Shown: in pieces, positions 34,700 to 43,979 of the stretch
Numbering within the stretch: position 1 is the first letter of the stretch
Layout: the number at the start of each line of letters is the position of its first letter
Origin: Isoetes taiwanensis
Lineage: Eukaryota; Streptophyta; Lycopodiopsida; Isoetales; Isoetaceae
Reading direction: 5' to 3'
NCBI GenBank assembly: GCA_021234155.1
Contig: JAJEKV010000019.1
Location: 1,883,200 to 1,947,199 of the forward strand
Length of the DNA stretch: 64,000 nt
Program-made: the position numbers and the translations under genes
The notes under the pieces: model-generated
Seen by the model: the letters and a program-made list of their open reading frames with translations, nothing else
What the model was told of the DNA's origin: nothing
Databases searched by the model: none

Positions 34700-36060
34700 T
34701 ATCGAGGAATACGTTTGATCCTCAAGCATTATCTAAGGGCATGAAGTTTTGATGTCCATTGTTAATAGAGATGAAGGAGTTATGCTATGCACAGTTGTAA
34801 TATAGGGCGTGAGTTCAAGCAGCAAGCCAACTCAATGACATGTGCCCTCATTTTCACGCCCACACATGTAGATCATAAGCCCCATGTCCATGTCTCCTCT
34901 GAAATTGTCTGCACCAGAGCGGATGGTTCCTCAAACCATAACAATAGAGCAAGAATAACTCACAGCTAGACAACGTAACATATGCCAGTATTGCATACGT
35001 GGTTATTATCTTTGCATGACCCACCGAAATAGCAGACAAAATTAGAAGATTTCACTGTCTTTAGAAGGTTTCATTTGGTCCTTATTTGAGATGACCTGCA
35101 AAGCACAATAAGATCTTATTTTCATACAAAAAGATTCTATGTATTTCCACCAGACCGATAATTCTTATAATGTCCTGTACATCTTTCTGTCCCTTACTTA
35201 CAGGATCCTTATAAAAGGCTGGGAAGCCATACTTCTGCTCTCGATTTATGGAAAAGCTTAAATTGCTTTTAGACAGATTTGTAGTCATTTATTGCTCCAA
35301 GTGTTCTAAATATTTGTTCTCTACTCTTCCATTGTTAGATTTCGATTTCTCACAGCCCATGTCCTTTCCATCGAAATTACTTGCACATGGAAAAACATTA
35401 AGTTATTCAAATGCTCCCGATTAACTTACCATAAATTTGGCAATAGAAATTTCATTGTTCTAACTCAGTACAATTTTCCTTCCAATGATTTAATTCAGAA
35501 TAGAACAGCTTTATTTTCAATCTGAGTTCATCTAACTCAGAATAGAACAACTTTATTTTCAAACATCAAACTCATAATATTTCTACTCAAGCCCAACGTA
35601 GTAGAGCTTAGAGGTTTTGCGAAGCTTAGAGCTTTTCCTTTCTCTGTTCTACCCCAGAACAATTGCTTTTCAATTATGTAATTCAGAATAGAAACAACTT
35701 TATTTTCAATCATTCAACTCAAGATATTTCTATTCACAACTTAAACCTTCCATAGAACTTAAGCTTCACGGCAACGTAGCAGAGTTTAGAGATTCGACTA
35801 TTTCTAGTTTTAGCAGAGTCAAAAGCGTCTAATCAACGACCCAATTTACCAGAGTTGAAACTCAGTTTAGCAGAGTTAAAATCTTCTGAGACAATCCGCT
35901 CCACAAACCAATCACAACCTGTTATAGTCTTTGACTCTTTTCAATAGAAGAGCAAAATTTCTGTTGATTATGCCCAGCGCCCAAGTTCCAGACAAAAACT
36001 TTTTCGGAGATCTGTCATGCCGTTTCGATAAAGAGAGGTGCCGTTTTGAAGGCGAATGCA
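34700..36060. other. AT-rich region with imperfect ~180-base repeats
   Basis: The words CAGAATAGAACAACTTTATT and GTAGAGCTTAGAG/GCAGAGTTTAGAG recur between 35490 and 35860 with a loose period near 180 bases, plus smaller AGTTTAGCAGAGTTAAA-type copies. No protein family is visible. It may be the transcribed body downstream of the minus-strand heat-shock-type promoter. Confidence 0.4.
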
Positions 36061-36074
36061 CCCAGACCTGCATG

Positions 36075-36170
36075 TACGATTCTAGAAGAGTCTAATAGCT
36101 CTCTTACCCTACATTCCTTGCCTTCCAGCCACAAATTGACTCTTCTTGACTCTTCTAGAATCTTCCACCA
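36075..36170. promoter_or_regulatory. Heat-shock elements (distal pair)
   Basis: TTCTAGAATCTTC at 36153-36165 is a perfect TTCnnGAAnnTTC element, and TTCTAGAAGAG near 36081 gives another TTC-GAA dyad. Such units bind heat-shock transcription factors. They lie downstream of the TATA box at 36586, in the presumed transcribed region. Confidence 0.6.
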
Positions 36171-36579
36171 GATATCGACCTTCACAAAGCTTCCAGAAGA
36201 AGTAAAACATTCCAGCGGGACAACCAAGTGTTTCCCTAAATCAGTCCCCCACACAAATTCGATGCTGGGCGAATTTACCTGCCCAGGCCTCTTCAGCTAC
36301 AATCGATGCCTGCTATGAATCAAAGTTCCTGGATTCAAAAAACGATGTTGTCCCCACGTTCCTGTGCCTTCTGCACCATCAGCAAGCCTTAAAATTCAAT
36401 GCACCTCCTTCTCACAAATCTGAAACGCAAGGCTTGATTTAAGCCAAACACAGCTTTCACAAATCTGAAACACAAGGCTTGATTCAACCCAAACACAGCG
36501 TCCTTCGTCACTCTCTACAGACTCCCTCCTAAACCTTTAGCCACTACCCAGTTGCTATGGGTTAGAGTGGCTGCCTCCT

Positions 36580-36705
36580 CCTCCCTTTTATACCAAGACA
36601 AAGGCTTCTCGGGATCATTCGAGAAGCCCCCAGACATTCTCCTTAGCTTCTGGAAAGGGCCCGATGCCTTGCTTCTAGAAACGCTCCTCTTGGAATCTTC
36701 TGGTA
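36580..36705 (-). promoter_or_regulatory. Heat-shock-type promoter without a recognised gene
   Basis: On the minus strand TATAAAAG (36585-36592) is preceded within 115 bases by at least four heat-shock dyads: TTC-GAA pairs at about 36618-36626, 36648-36655 and 36673-36680, and a GAATCTTC pair near 36693-36700. Clustered HSEs just upstream of TATA are the classical layout of strong heat-inducible plant promoters. Transcription would run left from about 36555. No heat-shock protein is encoded there; a 51-base duplication (36420-36500) and short frames follow. It could drive a non-coding RNA, a lost HSP gene or a heat-activated transposon. Confidence 0.6.
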
Positions 36706-36844
36706 CCTTCCCCTTCACGCACCATTGAAATATCTGGACTTAATGTTTAATTATGGAACATTCTAGAATTTGTCCCTTTATATAATTATATGTTAGAGAT
36801 AATGTCTAATTGCTTCCGTAAACCGTTTCAGATTAATTATGTTA

Positions 36845-37033
36845 GAGGCGCCTCACATGTAAATCTTTAGGTATTCACATGTAGTTCATCTGAGACGGCC
36901 GGTTTGACGTCTGAGCCGTTCGTCCTCGAACTACTGCTGGAGCAGTTTACACCTGAGCGGCTCAACGGCCTTACGTCCGGCAAAAACGGCCTTACGTCCG
37001 GCAAAAACTTGTCGGTGACATGTGAGGCATCCC
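36845..37033. mobile_element. Harbinger-type MITE, copy 2
   Basis: A 189-base relative of the element at 10639-10803 starts GAGGCGCCTCACATGT and ends ACATGTGAGGCATCCC, with TTA on both sides (36842-36844, 37034-37036). It is 24 bases longer, mainly because ACGGCCTTACGTCCGGCAAA is duplicated in tandem. An unoccupied copy of the same target exists at 14708-14765, where the flanks join at a single TTA. It ends 360 bases upstream of the kinase-hub start codon. Confidence 0.88.
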
Positions 37034-37056
37034 TTAGAAATTGGACCTTAATTATG

Positions 37057-37121
37057 CCGCGTGAGGGATTCGAACCTGGTCTAGCCCCCTAAACTCCCCA
37101 ATTCAAACCACTAGACCCCCA
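37057..37121 (-). other. tRNA-like sequence (possible SINE head or tRNA relic)
   Basis: On the minus strand the order is GGGGGTCTAGTGGTTTGAAT (A-box-like) and, about 30 bases on, CCAGGTTCGAATCCCTC, which holds a perfect B box GGTTCGAATCC. No full cloverleaf with paired acceptor stem is evident. It lies directly right of the MITE. Confidence 0.5.
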
Positions 37122-37394
37122 ATTATAAAATACGTAACTTCAATTATCACTTCAACAATTATTCTTTCCGCATTGCTTGAAAAACTTTCAAGTGCCAAAT
37201 TGGCGGCCTAGTTCTTGCTCAAGAACAATTTACGATTTGTTCATTGCTCTTTACCCCGGATACTTACCTATGTAATCAATCGACAGGTTTGAAATTAGAA
37301 TTTTATCTTTTTTGTGAAGATTTCCGTCTCATATGATTAGTGTTTTCTAGGTCAGCATTCAAAATTCTTGTAGGAGGCAGAAGGAGAGCATAGC

Positions 37395-39553
37395 ATGGAT
37401 CCCACATCAGACAAGGTAATGTATTCTTCCATATGGCACAAAGCAACACTACATATCGTCTTTTCTCTGAATGCCCATGCTTTCAGGTTTTAACTTGAAA
37501 CATTTGTTTCGATTACTACTTTACTTATAATCATTTCTTTAAGCTAAATTAAGAAGGCTATTGCCCATGCATTCTTACGGTTTTCTCTTGCAGTGTTTCT
37601 TTTCGGTTGAGGCTCTTGCTGGCATTACTTTTTGCAAACTGATTTTACTCATATAATAGCAAAGGCAGAATGGTGGATTTAGTTTCATACTTGTTTCATT
37701 TCACAGATCCGAGAGTCTAAACACATAATGATATTGTAGAGTACCACTTAAGCATTTAAGGTCTATATATGCCATTCACGATTATTGATTGTCAGTGGTT
37801 TAGAAATCCTGCCTTCTAGCTTCCTGGTCCTTGGCTTTTAGCACAGCTGATACATTAAAAATTTGTATTATGGAATAGGATATGAGCTTTAACAAGTTCA
37901 GGTCCTACCTGTTGTCTTACGGTTCTAACCCTCTGTTCTAACATGTTCAGGAGAGTATACGAAAACCCAAAGTTGCCTTTGTGTTAGGTAAAGACGTACT
38001 TACAAGTGCTAATATTATTGCTATTGCATGATACATATCCAACTCTGAACTTGTAAACTCTATGTAGGTGGGCCTGGTAGTGGAAAGGGAACACTGTGTC
38101 AAAGGCTAGCTGAAAAATACAATGTCAAACATTTGAGTGTTGGAGCTTTATTGCGTAGTCTGGGCAGCTCTGGCTCCGAGGATGGGTTAGTATCCTTGTT
38201 CCCTTATGTTAGGAAGAAGCTGAGAAAGTCCAATGAACATGTTTTTGGTTTATCAGGAGAGAGATTCAGAACATCATCAATGAAGGAAAAATAGTTCCTC
38301 CAATAGACACTATCCATGTTCTTCAAAATGCAATGCGGAATCACAACAACAATATCTTCCTTATTGATGGTTTCCCCCGGAATGAAGAGAACCGTGTGGC
38401 ATTTGAAAACATTGGAAGTATTGCTTCTTCTAATCTTTTCTTTCTATCATATGTACTGTTTCTTCTTCGGCAAAGCATATCTTTGCTTTTTACCAAAAAC
38501 TTGGCTCTTAAAGTTATGACTTGTGTAACTTATTTTAGTTCTTTCATGACAACAGACTGGCATTGTTCCCGAATTTGTTTTCTTTCTAGATTGTCCTGAA
38601 CAAGAAATGGAGAGAAGACTACTTGCAAGGAATCAGGCATGTTTGTCATGTAATGCTGTCCATCTTAATCATAGAAGTGTTTCTAGCTATTTAGGGTGCA
38701 TTTGTTGCAACAGAATCGACCCGATGACAATATGCAAGCAGTAAGAAAAAGGTTTAAGGTCTTTATGGAATCAACTGTGCCAGTTGTTGAGCACTATGAG
38801 GCGATAGGGAAACTTCACAAGGTAAAAGTGACAGGATGTATATGTTTTGTTGTTTACCAGATTCCTAAGGAATTATCCATGTCCTTAAGCAGATTAATGC
38901 TGCAAAATCTGCGGAGGAAGTTGAGAACAGGGCTCTGCCTTACATGATGCCTTTGATTCATGTAGGAAAACCTCTTGAAGATGTCTACACACATGGATTT
39001 CATCTAAATTCCACTTTCTTACCTTACAGTACGACTTGCTTGAAGTATCAGCAGAGCTTCTACATGCTATTGATCGTGGAGATTTTACTACATATCAGAG
39101 GTTGTGTGATGCAGAATTGACTGCATTTGAACCTGAAGCACAAGGTAAAATAATCTAGCATCATAACGTGGGTCTTTCAGCTTGGTTTCATTAATTCACA
39201 ATACATTCTCTTGACATACTGCAGGCCATTTAGTTGAGGGCCTAGACTTCCACCAGTTTTATTTCAAACAAAACAAGCAGTCGGAGCTTGCTGAATTATC
39301 TCCTAGCCAGTCTACCATATCATCTCCAAAGGTTAAGGTGCTAAATGATATATGGATAGTAACTTATACAAGGCTTCAACAGAAACAAGGGCTACCTTTT
39401 ATTGGTATGGTGGATGCTTATAACGAGACACGAATTTGGAGAAGGCAGAAAGGTTACGAGGGAGCTTGGGAGTGGAAAAATGTTCACTTTCATAGATCAA
39501 AGGCACCTGTAAACCGTATCGAAGATAAGCATCGCCACCTGGAGATTTCTTAA
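37395..39553 (+). CDS. UMP/CMP-kinase domain fused to a CaMKII association (hub) domain, nine exons
   Basis: Exons 37395-37415, 37951-37987, 38068-38185, 38257 to about 38422, 38556-38636, 38714-38821, 38893-38961, 39030-39144 and 39225-39553 join in one frame to about 347 residues (10 more if the GT donor at 38453 is used). Exons 2-7 form a nucleoside-monophosphate kinase: P-loop [43 protein letters not shown] and a short lid NRPDDN, which is the UMP/CMP-kinase type. Exons 8-9 encode the hub fold: [44 protein letters not shown] and [12 protein letters not shown], as in animal CaMKII. No calmodulin-kinase catalytic domain is present. The kinase phosphorylates UMP/CMP with ATP; the hub makes large rings. 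Intron 5 has a GC donor (CAG|GCATGT). The start is the ATG before GT at 37416. Confidence 0.88.
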
Positions 39554-40380
39554 AGTTTACGTGGTTAAAATAAATGTGTGTATTTTATCCTTAATGTCTT
39601 TAAGATCAAACCATTACTACTGACTAATTATAAAACTAACTTCCATTAAAAAGTGTAAGTACAAGGAAAACACACGTTTTGCTCCATTGAATTTAATAAC
39701 TAATTTTTTGGAGAAAAAGGTTGAATTGTTTTTTATTGCCCACGACATCAAGTGATCTACTGGATCTTAAGAAACACATGTGTATACCATAAAGAAATAT
39801 GTATAACTATAAAGTATTATGATATTAAAAGGTGAGAGATAATTGGGAAGCTACAAGAATATAGTTGCAATTAGTGGTATTAATGATTATATAGTACAAT
39901 ATAGTAGTTGGGTGGGCCGCAATTGTTGGCGTTGGGTTAACATGGTGATGCCACATGGTAGACTAATTTGTTGCAAAGTAATATTTGGGTTTACCATTTT
40001 GCACCTCCAGTTTCCAGCCAGTTAACACACGGTTAACACAATACTCTGTTCTAGACATGGTTATAGCTTCAATCCAGCCCATGCCCATGCTTCTCAATGT
40101 TCCTGTCCGTAGCTTGTTTAGCCTGCAAAACGGCTGTAGCCGTAGCTTGCAGAAAAAAATGCATAGCCATAGTTCTGTGTATCTTTTCTTTTTTTGTGTG
40201 CAGAGACTAGCATATCAAAACTAGAAGAAGAAGCCAGAAGCATAGAAGAAGAAAAGCGACAGCTTTGACCATGGGCTATGTCAGCTAGAATCCAAACTCT
40301 TATGGGAAAAAGCTTCCTGCATTTTATCCCTTTCTGCTTTTGGTTCTAGATTGCCATCAGTAGCAGCCATATCACTTTTG
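39554..40380. other. 3' flank of the kinase-hub gene
   Basis: AT-rich sequence with no protein similarity; AATAAA-like words at 39565-39575 may provide the poly(A) signal. A short inverted word CCGTAGCTTG...GCCGTAGCTTGC recurs near 40108-40150. Confidence 0.35.
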
Positions 40381-40453
40381 GTTCGTGGCTATCATAGTGC
40401 AAAGTTGGAACATTATGCCAAGAAGATTGAACTACCAAGAGCTTGGTCTTTTA
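40381..40453 (-). mobile_element. Small LINE fragment
   Basis: Seventy-three bases match the LINE at 12640-12720 with few differences (CTATCATAGTGCAAAGTTGG, GAAGATTGAACTACCAAGAG), in the same orientation. It encodes part of the RT region after the YADD box and is a second copy of the same family. Confidence 0.8.
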
Positions 40454-40487
40454 GAAAGCGGATCCGACGCGGGAAAATGTAGGGAGC

Positions 40488-41140
40488 CTAGACAAAAACC
40501 AGCCAAGGAATGTCCTCCAAGGCCCGTAGTGACGTGGAAGGCTGCCCGTTATCAGCCATAGCACAAGAAGTGGCAGTAAAGGCCGCTGCATCTACCATGT
40601 GCCGTTCCGTGCGGTCTTGCTTGATCGATGCAGTTCCGGCGCGTGGAATGGTGTGTTGTCGACGCAGCAAGCATCTACCCTTGTCGTGAAAGACACATGT
40701 TGATGTGGCAGGTTGCCCGTTATCAGCCGTGGCGCGAGATGAGGCCATCAACTCGGGCATGAAGCAGCAACAGTCAGCGTGGGTGGTAACCCGCTCCGAG
40801 CTAACGAGGCCATGCCCAAAACCTTGAACTCGTACAATGAGCCCCTATAAGTTTGAAAGTCCCTAGTCTTATTTGAACACACTTCAACATTGTAAAATCA
40901 ATACGTAGATCACTATGCATGCGCGATCAAATACGTATTCAAAGGATGAGAAAACTATTGGAATGGCCAAATATGCAGCCGAATTGGCAAGTCTTATAAG
41001 TTCCTTGTTTGGGTCCATACGCTAGTTGATCTCTGCGGACGTTAGAAAATAATTCAATTCGATTTAGATGCCACTATAGTTTTGGCAAGATAATATATCT
41101 ATATCTAGGGATAAGATAATATCTATATCTAGAGGATTAT
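40488..41140. other. Gene-free DNA with a ~155-base duplication
   Basis: The phrase GGCTGCCCGTTATCAGCC occurs near 40539 and, slightly changed, near 40710. The frame across it is a minus-strand Ala/Thr-rich peptide with a repeated ADNGQP, best explained by the duplication. No gene is recognised. Confidence 0.35.
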
Positions 41141-41146
41141 ATGCTA

Positions 41147-41262
41147 GGGAACCGCCACCTTTGAGGGGTTTCTACTGGAACCCGGGCACGGTGCCACCCA
41201 GAAGGTGGCGTTAGCCGAAGCTGGCGCCGCTTTGCCGGAAACCCCTAAAAGGGGTGGTTCCC
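41147..41262. repeat. Inverted repeat with 26-base arms
   Basis: GGGAACCGCCACC...GGGGTTTC at 41147-41172 faces GGAAACCCCT...GGTGGTTCCC at 41237-41262, pairing at about 22 of 26 positions around a 64-base GC-rich centre that holds its own hairpins. A second inverted pair (CTTCCTGGAAATTCC at about 41273 and GGAATTTCCAGGAAG at about 42030) brackets the next 750 bases, so the hairpin may be the left end of a larger foldback-like element. Confidence 0.55.
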
Positions 41263-42660
41263 CAATCCCTCGCTTCCTGGAAATTCCGTGCATCCCCCCC
41301 TCCTTTTTTCTCTCTCCTCTGTTTCACGATGGCGGAGAAGTGAGGTCTACCCGGCGATCTTGGTGGGTCTTGGCGTGGGCGAATTTGGTTCTGAGGTGAT
41401 TAATGATGCTCCTCCAACTTCTGAATGAATTTTGAGAGCGATTCTACTTAGTTTAGAACTGATTTTTTTTCTTTGTTCTTTATTTCTTCAAGATTCGGCG
41501 TGTAGCTGAAGGCGCTCGATAGAAATAAGGTAAAGATTTATCTTATTTTAACTTCTGCTTCAAATTTTTATACCTTCTAATGTTTTTTCTTTGTTTCTAG
41601 GTTCTGAGGCTTTCTAAGTTCCGAGTTCCAAGTTCTGAGGCTGTTGGACGAAGATTAAAGCAAGATCAAAGCAACATTTCCGAGTTCTTGCCAAGATTTC
41701 CGAGTTCTTGCAATGCTATTGGACGAGTTTTAGGTTCTGTTGGACGAGTTTTAGGTTCTGGATGAACATTTCAACATTTGAAGGTAAATGTTATAAGGAG
41801 TAATTTTTTTTTTTATTTTCTATTCTTAAATGATATTATCTAACAATCTTTTTGTTGTTGCAGACTTGTTGCTCTTGCAGAAATGGTGGAAGCAAGGTTT
41901 ATTGAACTCAACAAAGGTTAATGTTTTGTGACACAACAAGAACGTCTGTAGTGGCGGCGCTGTAAGCGGCGCCGCCAGGAAACCCTTGCCTAAAAAATAC
42001 CCAAAAAGAACTTTCACTGGAAATTCGAGGAATTTCCAGGAAGCAGGGGTTTACGGAAGAGCGCTCATGATGGCACTTAGGGTTTCAGCCCCGCTCTTTT
42101 GCTCATAGATCGGGATTTCGATGTCCGATTTGGATATTCTTGGGCTCGTTGGTGTATAATTTGTATGGTGTTTCTGTTGTTTTGATGGAAAGAATCTATC
42201 TGGCAGTCCCAGCCCTCTCTTGGCGGTGCTAGGGTTTGGTTGCAATTATCTTTTGGTCATAATTTCTGCATCTGGTGGCAGTTTTAAGCATGTTTAGGCT
42301 TGTTGGAAAGCTCTTTGAGCACTCCATCCAATGGTGTTTAATCTTTTCTGAGATTGGCATGTTGGGAAGGACTGTTCACCTTCGAAACTTTGGCCCCCTT
42401 TTGGTGGAGATGACAAGATCCAATCGCAACTCTCCAAAATGTTCTTCTGGTAGTTCTACCATAGTACATGGTGGAATTGGAAAAGAATATGCTGCATATT
42501 CTCTCAGGATAAATGTACGTGATGCACACAAGATGGGTCACGAGGGTGCCGCTTCAATAGGCTGATTTGATTGATGAGGTTACTACCATGCCAGATGTCC
42601 AAGAGACAACCTCAAATTCCCATGAGACACCAGCACTTTCATCTGAATTGGCCCCATCAC
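41263..42660. other. Gene-free DNA inside or beside a possible foldback element
   Basis: Short repeats (TTCCGAGTTCTTGC twice, GTTGGACGAGTTTTAGGTTCT twice with small changes, 41620-41760) and the matching arm of the inverted repeat at 41940-42060 are visible. The frames are short and match no recognised family. Confidence 0.35.
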
Positions 42661-42667
42661 AAGGTCA

Positions 42668-43225
42668 ATGCGGTTAGTTTTATGGAATGCTCAGGGGATC
42701 GCCTCCTCCCTCAAGCAGAGTCGTATTTCTTTCTACTTATCTAGATTGGATGCTTAGTTTATATATCTCCAAGAGCACAAGTGCCGCAAGGGAGACGTAT
42801 CAAAGTTTGCAGATATGATTGGTCGAAGGTTTACTTATCGCAGCAGCGTGTTCTGCTAGTGCAGGGGTGGTGATAGCATGAATTTCATTCTTGCGAGTCA
42901 TCTTCACTCAGGCTGATCATTTTGGTCATTGGGCCCTAATTGTGTGGCAGGAACATGGGATTAAGTATGGTCTAATTAATGTTTACGCCCACAACAGGCC
43001 CCATCAGAGAGCTTCGCCGTGGGCCTCATTCCAAGGAAAGATATTCAGCGTGGGTTGTGATATTTCATGGCTTCTTGTTGGGGACCTTAATATGGTGGAA
43101 ATGGAGTCCGATCGATTGAGGGCTACCTCTACAGTGGTGTCTGATTTTGAACGCCAGCAGATCCAGGATTTAAAAAAATTTAGAAAGATTATTTGGAACC
43201 TTACCATCAGATGCTTGCAGTTTTA
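42668..43225 (+). pseudogene. LINE endonuclease fragment
   Basis: Plus-strand frames give RLVLWNAQGIASS (family start LVWNVQG), an EHKCRKGD-like box, then GHWALIVWQEHGIKYGLINV and YAHN, and LLVGDLNMVEMESDRL. These are landmarks of the apurinic-type endonuclease of plant LINEs (..YAPN.., GGDFN). The frame is broken near 42850-42890 and ends at about 43225 without reverse transcriptase. The family appears different from the LINE at 11732. Confidence 0.75.
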
Positions 43226-43429
43226 AAGACGCAAGCGTGGCGACAATGTATTACATATACACGTAGCCAAATGCAATATGTTTGAGACCATCTAAAGTCA
43301 ATGTTTATCGGCGGCCTCCTCCATTCCCTAGGCGCTATGTAAATAGGGTGTTTGTTTCATTCTTGCGCGTAGCATGCAAATCGGAATCTAATTAGCCGGA
43401 AGTTGCAGGTATGAAATAAGACTTTTTTG

Positions 43430-43735
43430 TTTGATTCCACATTAGGGAAGGGTCCCCAACAATGCCACAATGTCTATTATTGACGCATTTTTTTTATTTT
43501 TGTTAATGCAAAAGTGTGCCAATATTTTGCGTCAAAATATTCCACGTTTGACGCCGGCAGCGGCGAGACGTCCAGTTAGTTTTGATGCATCTGTTTGTGC
43601 AGCGGTGAGATCTCAAGTTAATAGAGTGTGTGGAATGCACGGATTGAGGATCGAAATGGCAATGCCAATCACCGAAGGTAAGAACAATAAACCTTTCTTG
43701 CATGCTGAATCTTTAAAACTGTTTTTTATTTAAGG
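43430..43735 (+). other. Open frame upstream of the pogo-like transposase, function unknown
   Basis: A plus-strand frame encodes RQNIPRLTPAAARRPVSFDA followed by SVCAAVRSQVNRVCGMHGL, ending in a candidate splice donor (GAAGGTAAG at about 43674). It could be a 5' exon or the left flank of the pogo-like element. No family recognised. Confidence 0.3.
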
Positions 43736-43979
43736 AAATTTTGTTAATCTGAATGCTTGACGAATGGCTTAAAAGGGTTGGATTGGATTTCTTAAGGATC
43801 TCGCCAATTCATTTCTCGGATTACATCTCAGAAAAATCTTTCTCTTTCAAGCTTCGGAAACTCAGTTTATGTTTGATTCTAATCTTATCCTTTCATTTTA
43901 TCATATAATGACTATACTATCTTCATTAGGTTATATTTCTGAAATTCTTCTTCATATTCTAGAATGGCCATATTACGGT

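Noticed and set aside
36015-36254. A 79-codon minus-strand frame below the heat-shock promoter as a heat-shock protein
   Set aside because: The peptide shows no alpha-crystallin, HSP70 or other chaperone motif and includes the HSE sequences themselves.
37395-39553. Two separate neighbouring genes (kinase and hub) instead of a fusion
   Set aside because: Exon 7 ends and exon 8 starts in phase at good splice sites 68 bases apart, with no stop, poly(A) signal or new start between them. Transcript data should still confirm it.
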